Part shown: positions 1-6,198 of the stretch, in pieces | Numbering within the stretch: the first letter of the stretch is position 1 | Layout: each line of letters starts with the position of its first letter | Assembly (NCBI GenBank): GCA_007124475.1 | Contig: SLFB01000270.1 | Coordinates: forward strand, 1-8,932 | From: Vibrio sp. | GTDB taxonomy: Bacteria; Pseudomonadota; Gammaproteobacteria; Enterobacterales; Vibrionaceae | DNA: 8,932 nucleotides | Direction: 5' to 3' | Position numbers and translations under genes: made by a program | Notes under the pieces: model-generated | Database searches by the model: none | Told to the model about the DNA's origin: nothing | Seen by the model: only the letters and a program-made list of their open reading frames with translations

Positions 1-1
1 C

Positions 2-316
2 TTTATTGTAACCAGCTCTTTTGTGCGTGAATCAGGGGTTGAAGTGAATCGCCCGACCGCAGCCCATGCATCTTCACAAAAAGATGCAGGCATTTTTGTT
101 GCTATTACTTCAGCCAATGATATCTATATTGATAAAAGACAAATTGACGTCGAACGGGTGCAAGCAACCTTAGAACATTTATTGCTTGAGCAACCGGAAG
201 CGGCATTAGTCATTCAAGCGGATGAACATGCTTATAATGGTACGGTTGTTCGAGTTATGGATGCAGCAAAAGGTGCTGGTGTCAAAAATATCGCTTTAGC
301 GGCGGAGAAACGCTGA
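2..316 (+). CDS. exbD: ExbD-family TonB-energising protein (5' partial)
   Basis: This is the C-terminal part of an ExbD subunit. ExbD forms the inner-membrane proton channel with ExbB that powers TonB. The reading frame is open from base 2, where it reads FIVTSSFVRESGVEVNRP, the end of the single membrane helix and the start of the periplasmic domain. The GTG at position 23 is an internal valine codon, so the true start lies off the window. About 104 residues are visible against roughly 134 for the family, so the N-terminus with the membrane aspartate is missing. The periplasmic part has the usual ExbD features: a DIYIDKRQI strand, the VIQADEHAYNG segment and a VMDAAKGAGVKNIALA ending. The stop overlaps the tonB start by one base (TGATG), so the two are translationally coupled. 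It is likely the TonB2-associated paralogue (exbD2), judging by its neighbours. Confidence 0.93.
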   Translation, partial: FIVTSSFVRESGVEVNRPTAAHASSQKDAGIFVAITSANDIYIDKRQIDVERVQATLEHLLLEQPEAALVIQADEHAYNGTVVRVMDAAKGAGVKNIALAAEKR

Positions 317-936
317 TGTTGCGTTTATTATTGGCGATGCCTCTAGCAACGTTAATCACAGTCAGCCTGTTTTCGTTTATGGCATGGATGGTTGCTAATG
401 ATAGTTGGCGTTCTCCTTCACAGACGAGCTCTTTAAGCTTCAATATGCTGATGGTGGAACAAGAACAAGCGACACAGCGTAGACAACGAGCTTTACCTGA
501 GCAACCGCAGCGTCCACAACCACCACCTCAGTCACCGATGCAGCAGCAACAGGCTGCAAGCAGCAATACCCCTACGGCAACTGAAGTGCCCTCTTTAGGT
601 TTGGATACCGCTATCAGTGGTTTATCGATTAATGTGCCTAGCTTTGGTGATTTTGGTGCAAATCAGCAAGCGTTACCGCTTTATCGTGTTGAGCCGAATT
701 ATCCGGCTCGCGCCTTAGCTCGTAATATTGAAGGCTATGTGGTGTTGCGTTTTACCATTGATGGAACGGGACGACCTAAAGATATAGAGGTTGTAGAAGC
801 CAATCCACAACGAATGTTTGAACGTGAAGCGATTCAGGCATTACGCAGTTGGAAGTATCAGCCGAAATTACTCGATGGACAAGCGGTCAATCAACCCGGA
901 CAAACCGTTAGATTGGAGTTTAAGTTAGCCAAATGA
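316..936 (+). CDS. tonB: TonB2-type energy transducer protein TonB
   Basis: TonB spans the periplasm and transmits proton-motive-force energy from ExbB/ExbD to outer-membrane receptors for siderophores, haem or cobalamin. The 206-residue product has an N-terminal membrane anchor at about residues 4-27, with no cleavage site. A short proline- and glutamine-rich stretch follows at about 60-80 (PEQPQRPQPPPQSP), then a C-terminal TonB domain at about 119-206. That domain shows the NYPARA motif (YP at 129-130), the EGYVVLRFTIDGTGRP strand pair and EREAIQALRSWKYQP. Its short proline region and small size fit the TonB2 class rather than E. coli TonB, which is about 240 residues. The anchor has no histidine, unlike E. 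coli TonB with His20. The ATG overlaps the exbD stop and has a GGAG Shine-Dalgarno at 304-307. The stop overlaps the next start. Confidence 0.93.
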   Translation: MLRLLLAMPLATLITVSLFSFMAWMVANDSWRSPSQTSSLSFNMLMVEQEQATQRRQRALPEQPQRPQPPPQSPMQQQQAASSNTPTATEVPSLGLDTAISGLSINVPSFGDFGANQQALPLYRVEPNYPARALARNIEGYVVLRFTIDGTGRPKDIEVVEANPQRMFEREAIQALRSWKYQPKLLDGQAVNQPGQTVRLEFKLAK

Positions 937-2129
937 TGAAACGATGGATAATACTGACTTCTTTGTTTTTTTCCGCTGCAGGCTTAAGTGCTGAACTGAG
1001 CCCCTATGCGGCGAATAAGGCTTTGCAAGCCAACCAGTTAGCGCAAGAAACGCGTTTTGTTGAAGCGATTGAGTTGCTGCAAACCACTAAGCTCAACCGA
1101 GAATATGATAAAGCCTATATTGCTCGAATGCTGGGGGTGTTTTATTGGCAAAATGAACAGTTAAATGAGGCAATTACTGCACTCCAATTAGCGGTGGATA
1201 GCCATCAACTGGTTGCGGATCAGGCTTGGTCGACACGCAGAATGTTGGCCGATCTATTGCTAATGGATCAACAATATCAAGCCGCGTTAACTCATTATTA
1301 CCAATTGATTCATCCAACAGAAGCGGATGAATTAGAAGCGGAGACTTATCAGCAATTATGGTTGCGAATAGGTCAAATTCATTATCAATTACAGCAATGG
1401 ACTGAAACTCTGGCAGCCATTACTCGCTACGAATCCTATAGCAAACAGGACGAGGTGACTCCGTTATCCTTAAAACTCGGTTCGCAACTTCAGCTTGAGC
1501 AATGGCAACCTGCGATTGTTAGTTTAAAGCGGCTGATAACTTTGCAATCTGATCGCAGTAGTTGGTGGTTGCAATTAGTCAGCTTAGAGTTACGTACAGG
1601 GCAGGCTAAGCAGGCATTAAATAGCCTAGGCCTAGCAAAGTTACATGGTGTTGAGTTAACGGGTCAAGAACTTAGGTTATTGGCTCAGCTTTATGCTCAA
1701 CATGGCATTCCTGAGCGTGCCGCTCAGATCTTAGCTTCCTTGATAGAAGACAAAACCCATAAAGTAGATGTTGAACTATTAACGGAGACAGCCAGCTATT
1801 GGCAAAGAGCCAGAGAATGGGATAAAGCCATTGCGACATGGTCGTTAGCGGCTGACCAGGATGTGAAATATTATTGGAATGTAGCCCAGCTTTATAGCCT
1901 GCAAGGTAACCACGCCCTAGTGTTAGCAACACTCGATAAGGTGAAAGAGAAAGAACGCCAACATGAGGTCGCTTTAACTCGAGCTCGAGCGCTTTATAAG
2001 TTAAATCGATTGGATGATGCCTTGTTTGAAGCCAAACGTGCTCATCACTTGCAGCCCTCTGATCAATCGCAAAGTTGGGTAAAGTACCTATCACAATTAC
2101 GTACCATTAATCAACCAATACAAGCTTAA
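933..2129 (+). CDS. Secreted TPR-repeat protein of the TonB2 operon
   Basis: This is a 398-residue all-helical tetratricopeptide-repeat protein. The N-terminus MMKRWIILTSLFFSAAGLSA looks like a signal peptide cleaved after Ala20, so the mature protein should be periplasmic. TPR-like helix pairs run through the chain. The clearest are at about 62-91 (ARMLGVFYWQNEQLNEAITAL), 101-126, 140-167 and near the C-terminus at about 347-376 (ARALYKLNRLDDALFEAKRA). No catalytic motif is visible, so a scaffold role in the TonB2 complex is the natural inference. A TPR gene directly after tonB2 is the arrangement I recall from vibrios. The start could be the ATG at 933 or the adjacent ATG at 936. Both overlap the tonB stop, and the nearest GGAG lies about 15 bases upstream, so translation probably relies on coupling. 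Its exact function is not evident from sequence. Confidence 0.87.
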   Translation: MMKRWIILTSLFFSAAGLSAELSPYAANKALQANQLAQETRFVEAIELLQTTKLNREYDKAYIARMLGVFYWQNEQLNEAITALQLAVDSHQLVADQAWSTRRMLADLLLMDQQYQAALTHYYQLIHPTEADELEAETYQQLWLRIGQIHYQLQQWTETLAAITRYESYSKQDEVTPLSLKLGSQLQLEQWQPAIVSLKRLITLQSDRSSWWLQLVSLELRTGQAKQALNSLGLAKLHGVELTGQELRLLAQLYAQHGIPERAAQILASLIEDKTHKVDVELLTETASYWQRAREWDKAIATWSLAADQDVKYYWNVAQLYSLQGNHALVLATLDKVKEKERQHEVALTRARALYKLNRLDDALFEAKRAHHLQPSDQSQSWVKYLSQLRTINQPIQA

Positions 2130-2137
2130 TCTTGCAC

Positions 2138-2157
2138 GCCCTCGATTTATCGAGGGC
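2138..2157 (+). terminator. Hairpin terminator after the TonB2 operon
   Basis: A perfect 8-bp GC-rich stem, GCCCTCGA (2138-2145) paired with TCGAGGGC (2150-2157), closes a four-base loop nine bases after the TPR stop codon. The trailing sequence TTCATCTC is only weakly T-rich, so this could be a modest intrinsic terminator or a 3'-end stabilising hairpin. Its position at the end of the operon supports termination. Confidence 0.72.
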
Positions 2158-2170
2158 TTCATCTCTGGCC

Positions 2171-2292
2171 TAATTGAAGCTACCAGTCCAGTCCAGTGCT
2201 GTTTGTCACGTTCGTTCACTCCAATTCCATCACCTACCTATACCCACAGGGATCAACTCACCTAGTTGATATGTCAAGTTGTTGATAGATAT
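2171..2292. repeat. Decayed ERIC-like intergenic repeat
   Basis: This segment is collinear with the complete ERIC element at 4428-4555 and in the same orientation. It shares ACGTTCGTTCACTCCAAT (2208-2225) at 17 of 18 positions. At exactly the same 41-base offset it shares GGGATCAACTCACCT (2249-2263) at 12 of 15. After a 7-base shortening it also has CAAGTTGTT (2275-2283). An expansion of about 10 bases on the left contains three tandem CCAGT units (2183-2197). Both terminal GGGTATA/TATACCC ends are lost, so this looks like an old, degenerate copy. The boundaries are approximate. Confidence 0.68.
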
Positions 2293-2474
2293 GCTTACCG
2301 TGATATCTTTCATTGCTCACTAATCACACCTTGTGAGTCTACAATGAGATCTTAAACCGGTCTTGAGTGAAGTCCTATGTTTAATTGGTTGCAATTCGCT
2401 GAATACGCGTTTGATTGTATCTACTTATCCCTCGGGTACGAGATTGAATAATATTAACCTGAGGTGATTTTGAT

Positions 2475-2483
2475 ACCTGAGGT
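2475..2483 (+). promoter_or_regulatory. Ribosome binding site deciding the ligase start
   Basis: GAGG at 2479-2482 sits eight bases before the ATG at 2491 and picks that codon as the start. It lies in the nonamer ACCTGAGGT (2475-2483), which also occurs exactly 18 bases earlier (2457-2465). The earlier copy overlaps the in-frame GTG at 2464, so it cannot serve that GTG as a Shine-Dalgarno. Confidence 0.65.
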
Positions 2484-2490
2484 AATAGTA

Positions 2491-3330
2491 ATGTCGTTCA
2501 AAACTTCTCTCATGGCCGTTTCGGTATTATTGATGATGCCAATCACAGTGAATGCGCAACTCACGATGCCTATCGTACAAGCCAATGAATATCGTCAAGG
2601 CTTGAATTTATCGCACTATTGGAAGAGTGAAAAACTTGATGGTATTCGTGCGATTTGGAATGGAAAACAACTATTAACTAGGAGTGGTTATGCTATCCAT
2701 GCACCACAATGGTTTATTGCATCATTACCTGATTATCCATTAGAAGGGGAACTATGGGCCGGTCGAGAACAGTTTTCTTTTGTACAGCAGACGGTCCTTA
2801 AACTGCAACCTATGGATGTTGATTGGCAGAAAATCAATTTTATGTTGTTTGATGTACCTCATATGGCCGGTGATTATACGATCCGCTATCAGCATCTAAT
2901 CACACTAAGCTCTGAGATTAATCGCAGGCATATTCAGTACGTTAAGCATGAACCCATTACATCTGAACAAGCATTGTTGCTTGAACTTGATGAATTATTT
3001 AGTGTTGGCGGTGAGGGCATCATGTTGAGAAGAATCGCGGCTGATTATCAAGCTGGTCGTAGTGATGATCTAGTGAAGTTAAAGAAACATCAAGACGCGG
3101 AAGCAAAAGTAATAGGTTATCGTCCTGGACGTGGTAAATACACGGGGATGACGGGATCATTACTGGTGCGAGGCGAAGATGGGATTGAGTTTGCCATTGG
3201 TAGTGGGCTTACTGATGCCCTTAGGCAACGACCTCCAGCCATAGGGTGTTTAGTGACCTATCAATATAATGGGTATACCGATAATGGTATACCGCGTTTT
3301 GCTCGCTTTGTTCGTGTTAGAGAATGTTAA
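2491..3330 (+). CDS. Secreted ATP-dependent DNA ligase (LigE-like)
   Basis: This is a minimal two-domain ATP-dependent DNA ligase of 279 residues, which seals nicks through a lysine-AMP intermediate. The nucleotidyltransferase motifs are all visible: motif I EKLDGIRA with nucleophile Lys48, TRSGY (63-67), motif III LEGELWAG (84-91), FMLFDVP (117-123), motif IV GGEGIMLRR (173-181) and motif V LVKLKKH (194-200). An OB-fold follows from about 203 to the end. There are no BRCT, zinc-finger or helix-hairpin-helix parts, so this is not the essential NAD-dependent LigA. The N-terminus is a signal peptide ending VNA, with cleavage after Ala22, which predicts periplasmic location as in the LigE group. 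I chose ATG 2491 over the in-frame GTG 2464 because GAGG sits eight bases upstream and the signal peptide then starts normally. The gene is monocistronic and converges on the DUF3080 gene. Confidence 0.9.
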   Translation: MSFKTSLMAVSVLLMMPITVNAQLTMPIVQANEYRQGLNLSHYWKSEKLDGIRAIWNGKQLLTRSGYAIHAPQWFIASLPDYPLEGELWAGREQFSFVQQTVLKLQPMDVDWQKINFMLFDVPHMAGDYTIRYQHLITLSSEINRRHIQYVKHEPITSEQALLLELDELFSVGGEGIMLRRIAADYQAGRSDDLVKLKKHQDAEAKVIGYRPGRGKYTGMTGSLLVRGEDGIEFAIGSGLTDALRQRPPAIGCLVTYQYNGYTDNGIPRFARFVRVREC

Positions 3331-4373
3331 TGTCCGACGGTTACACCACAGCGTTGAAACAGCGTTCGCCAATATTCAACATGGGCGAGAGTCGCTTCAC
3401 GAAAGTTTTCATGCGCCTGTTGAATTGGGAAAATAGGGGGTGATTTATCAGAGGGGCTGAAAAGCGCTAATTGTGGCTCTAATTGTAGATACACACTGTC
3501 TATTTGCGCTAGTGCTGGTTGAACCTTGTCCAGATAATACAAATGAAAAACATTAAGCAAATAGTTAAGTCGTGTACGATCTTGATGTGGCCCACATAGA
3601 ATCCGGTGATCATTTTTTTCTAGTTGCTGAGTTAAGGTGGTTAACCATAAGGTACTATTGACCAATGAAAATTTAAGTTGACCGAGAATGCGCTGTTTTT
3701 CTAATACTTCTTGATAGGGAGTCATGGCTATCATTGGCAAAGGCGAATGATTGCTATCGAGTTGGTGACTTTTAACCACTTGGTCGGTGTTATTTAATGC
3801 AATTAAGGCTTGCTGCAAACTGCTGGTGTGAAGCTGAGTGGGGAGCCAAGTATGAGCCGTTAACTGTGCTCTCATCGCAACGCTGGTATAGAGTAAATTA
3901 TGCCAATGTTTAATGATGTCTTGCTGTTTGATGTCGGCAATATTAATCAGCTGCTGACGTACATTGGATGAAATGTCGGAATTTTCAATGCACTCGCGGA
4001 GTCCATGTAATAACTGTATTTCATAATCAAAGCCTCGAAACTCATCCTGAACTCGCCCAAGTGATGAGTTTCTTTGGGCGATTAATTGAAATAACTGACA
4101 TTTTCTTAATTCATAGCTATCGAGTAGACCTAAGGTGAGTTGAGGTATCGTTAAGTAAATATCGCGCTTATCGGGTAAGGTTTGTGATAGGGTCTGAGGA
4201 GAGGGTAACCGATCAGCTTGCTGGACATTCGCAATCCGAATTAGATAAGTATGCAGATCTTTTTCAATCGTTGAATGGTTATTATCACAACCAGCCAGCA
4301 TGCCAAGGCTGATTACACTGAACAATAAAGCGAGTAATGCCTTGCTGTTAATATGAGGGGAGGTGTAACTCAT
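3327..4373 (-). CDS. DUF3080-family lipoprotein, function unknown
   Basis: This 348-residue product is recognisable as a DUF3080 family member, a gammaproteobacterial family with no assigned function that I know of. The N-terminus has a lipoprotein signal peptide: a hydrophobic stretch at about 11-27 (ALLALLFSVISLGMLAG) with lipobox LAGC and lipidated Cys29. Asp30 follows the cysteine, which in E. coli is the residue that keeps lipoproteins in the inner membrane, so inner-membrane location is likely if the rule holds here. The body looks mostly helical, with two later cysteines near LRECIEN and ILCGPHQ and one near the C-terminus. No enzymatic motif is seen. The start is supported by AGGAA (4381-4385) seven bases upstream. 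The gene stands alone, its stop codon overlaps that of the convergent ligase, and a complete ERIC repeat lies just upstream. Confidence 0.82.
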   Translation of the reverse strand: MSYTSPHINSKALLALLFSVISLGMLAGCDNNHSTIEKDLHTYLIRIANVQQADRLPSPQTLSQTLPDKRDIYLTIPQLTLGLLDSYELRKCQLFQLIAQRNSSLGRVQDEFRGFDYEIQLLHGLRECIENSDISSNVRQQLINIADIKQQDIIKHWHNLLYTSVAMRAQLTAHTWLPTQLHTSSLQQALIALNNTDQVVKSHQLDSNHSPLPMIAMTPYQEVLEKQRILGQLKFSLVNSTLWLTTLTQQLEKNDHRILCGPHQDRTRLNYLLNVFHLYYLDKVQPALAQIDSVYLQLEPQLALFSPSDKSPPIFPIQQAHENFREATLAHVEYWRTLFQRCGVTVGH

Positions 4374-4427
4374 GGATTGCTTCCTAGATTGGCCATTTTT
4401 ACCATTCCTATTTGCAGTATGCTTGAC

Positions 4428-4555
4428 TATACCCTTCCGACTTAAAGCTCCAGCGGTGTTGGCTACGTTCGTTCACCCCAATCACATAGTTTGTCCCTGC
4501 TCATGGGGATGAATTCACTTGCCGCCTACCTGCAACTCCAAGTTGTTTGGGTATA
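4428..4555. repeat. Complete ERIC (IRU) palindromic repeat
   Basis: This 128-bp element is bounded by imperfect inverted ends, TATACCC (4428-4434) and GGGTATA (4549-4555), with further matches inwards (ACTT..AG on both arms). On the minus strand its core reads AACTATGTGATTGGGGTGAACG. That agrees at 18 of 22 positions with the conserved central half of the enterobacterial repetitive intergenic consensus as I remember it (AAGTAAGTGACTGGGGTGAGCG). GTGAAT followed shortly by CCCCATGAGC corresponds to the other conserved half. The length matches the roughly 127-bp family size. The ends can be read as TA-TACCC...GGGTA-TA, consistent with a TA target duplication. ERICs are non-autonomous, encode nothing and can fold as RNA hairpins when transcribed. 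This copy lies between the 5' end of the DUF3080 gene and the norM terminator. Confidence 0.85.
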
Positions 4556-4630
4556 TATGGTTATGTTACTTAGTATACGCTGAACGACAACGCTCAGTTG
4601 TTTGGGCTTACCATCTTTAATACGTGAAAA

Positions 4631-4659
4631 AAAAGATCAGGTTCATTTCCTGATCTTTT
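4631..4659 (-). terminator. Rho-independent terminator of norM
   Basis: A perfect 11-bp stem, AAAAGATCAGG (4631-4641) with CCTGATCTTTT (4649-4659), closes a seven-base loop. Read on the minus strand it begins 22 bases after the norM stop codon and ends in eight uridines (4627-4634). It is a textbook intrinsic terminator for the leftward norM transcript. On the plus strand the tract is only four T, so plus-strand activity would be weaker. Confidence 0.93.
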
Positions 4660-4681
4660 GTCATTCAATCTTGTTGATGGC

Positions 4682-6052
4682 TTATTTGGCTGCAAATTGC
4701 ATTTGCATATTGATATCTTGATTTTGAATCCAGCGTAAACGTAAGCCGAGCATCAAAGCTGCTGAGCTAAGGCCGATAATAAATCCGATCCAGAAACCAC
4801 TCGCACCCATAGGTTCAACAATCCAGTCAGTCATCGCCAATGCGTAACCACTTGGTAATCCTAATACCCAATAAGCAATAAAAGTACGATTAAAGATCGC
4901 CGCCATATCTTTATAACCTCGTAGTGCTCCAGCAGCGACGACTTGAATCGCGTCCACACACTGATAAATAGCCGCAAGAATCAACAATTGCATTGCTAGA
5001 GTAATTACTTCGCTGTTATTAGTATATAGAAGCGCTATCTCTTGTCGAAACACTAAAGTAAAAGCCGCGGTAATTAAAGAAGTGACGACACCAACGATTA
5101 AGCCGACATTTGCAGCGACAGCGGCTGCTGGAAAATTGTGCTGACCAATGCTATGACCCACTCGTATCGATACTGCCGCTCCAATGCTCATGGGGATCAT
5201 AAACACTAACGAAGAGAAGCTAAGCGCAACTTGGTGAGCAGCAACGACTAATGAGCCAAGTGGAGCGACTAGCAAAGCCACCGCGGCAAACAGAGTTATT
5301 TCAAAAAAGAGCGCAGCGGCAACGGGAAATCCAAGCTTAAACAGGCGAATTTGCGCTTTAAAATTTGGCGCGTGAAACTGGCCAAATAAATTAATCGGAG
5401 CGAGACGATTTGAGGTAACAACGTAACCTAAAAGCATAAGAAACATCAACCAATAGACGATGGTGGTAGCAACACCACATCCAACACCGCCTAATGCTGG
5501 GGCTCCAAATTTACCGTAAACAAAGATCCAGTTAAGCGGTATATTGAATAATAAACCCAAAAAACCGATAACCATTGCAGGTTTAGTGAGAGACATGCCA
5601 TCAGTGAAGCTACGGAGTGTTTGAAATAGCAAAAATGCAGGGACGGAAAACATCACGGCAAACATGTATCCGATGGTTTTTTCCGCCATTAAAGTTTCAA
5701 TATCCATCCAACCCAAAAGAACTTTAGTTTGAAATAACACCAAAATTATAGGTATGGATACCCATAATGCTAAAAATCCACCTTGATGGATTTCAAAAGC
5801 AATTTCTTTTTGACGTTGGGAGCCGTTTAGCTGAGCAACAACGGGAACTAGTGCCATTAATAGACCAATACCAAACAGTATAGATGGAAGCCAAATGCTA
5901 GCAGCAATCGATACGGCAGCCATATCGGTAGCACTGACACCTCCGGCCATGACGGTATCGACAAATCCCATACCCGTTTGGGCGATTGATGCTATTAAAA
6001 CAGGGGTGGCGAGCTTAATCAGTGATGAAGCTTCGGTTTTATAACGTTGCAC
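4682..6052 (-). CDS. norM: NorM-type MATE multidrug efflux pump
   Basis: This inner-membrane antiporter exports cationic drugs, dyes and fluoroquinolones in exchange for Na+ or H+. The 456-residue protein has twelve predicted membrane helices in two pseudo-symmetric halves and closely follows Vibrio cholerae NorM as I recall it: IASIAQTGMGFVDTVMAGG, SFTDGMSLTKPAMVIGF, FPVAAALFFEITLF, SIRVGH and VVAAGALRGYKDM. The acidic residues tied to cation coupling are present as Asp32, Glu251 and Asp367. A constant offset of four from V. cholerae Asp36, Glu255 and Asp371 shows gap-free alignment up to Asp367, with four residues fewer at the N-terminus. The start codon is GTG, with CGGAG six bases upstream on the minus strand. 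The gene is monocistronic, diverges from ribE, and ends at a strong terminator. No regulator gene is adjacent. Confidence 0.95.
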   Translation of the reverse strand: MQRYKTEASSLIKLATPVLIASIAQTGMGFVDTVMAGGVSATDMAAVSIAASIWLPSILFGIGLLMALVPVVAQLNGSQRQKEIAFEIHQGGFLALWVSIPIILVLFQTKVLLGWMDIETLMAEKTIGYMFAVMFSVPAFLLFQTLRSFTDGMSLTKPAMVIGFLGLLFNIPLNWIFVYGKFGAPALGGVGCGVATTIVYWLMFLMLLGYVVTSNRLAPINLFGQFHAPNFKAQIRLFKLGFPVAAALFFEITLFAAVALLVAPLGSLVVAAHQVALSFSSLVFMIPMSIGAAVSIRVGHSIGQHNFPAAAVAANVGLIVGVVTSLITAAFTLVFRQEIALLYTNNSEVITLAMQLLILAAIYQCVDAIQVVAAGALRGYKDMAAIFNRTFIAYWVLGLPSGYALAMTDWIVEPMGASGFWIGFIIGLSSAALMLGLRLRWIQNQDINMQMQFAAK

Positions 6053-6198
6053 AAATATCTCCGGAACAGGAAAATCAATTTAAATAAATGAGTTAAATAA
6101 AAAAGTGTGTAAGGGGGAGCATGAGACAATATTAAGTCTGGAGGGAATGATAAAGAAATGTCACACTAAGTGCTACGAAAATCTATCGGGATCACATT

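Larger units (their letters stand above)
2130..2490. other. 361-bp spacer between TPR gene and ligase
   Basis: This gene-poor stretch holds the operon terminator at its left end, a decayed ERIC-like repeat at about 2171-2292, and a small TCACA/TGTGA inverted repeat at 2324-2336. The rest shows no convincing gene or clear sigma70 promoter. The ligase promoter should lie between about 2290 and 2470, but I cannot point to -35 and -10 boxes. A 24-codon open frame at 2377-2451 has no good ribosome binding site. Confidence 0.6.

Noticed and set aside
1672..2094. 140-codon open frame on the minus strand inside the TPR gene
   Set aside because: It lies wholly within a well-supported gene on the opposite strand, has no recognisable domain, and its composition looks like an antisense shadow.
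2183..2197. Three tandem CCAGT units as a phase-variable repeat
   Set aside because: There are only three copies, in non-coding sequence inside a decayed ERIC copy. It is best explained as a small insertion in that repeat.
2324..2336. TCACA/TGTGA inverted repeat as a CRP site
   Set aside because: The half-sites are in the reverse order of the CRP consensus (TGTGA-N6-TCACA) and only three bases apart.
2377..2451. 24-codon open frame (MFNWLQFAEYAFDC...) in the spacer before the ligase
   Set aside because: There is no convincing Shine-Dalgarno, it is very short and it has no recognisable family. It would need conservation or ribosome profiling data to be accepted.
2464..2490. Upstream GTG start for the ligase (nine extra residues)
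   Set aside because: GTG 2464 has no properly spaced ribosome site, while ATG 2491 has GAGG eight bases upstream and yields a standard signal peptide.
6053..6198. FMN riboswitch upstream of riboflavin synthase
   Set aside because: The 146-bp spacer is shared with the norM promoter and shows none of the conserved RFN-element blocks I would expect. In gammaproteobacteria that element usually precedes ribB rather than this gene.
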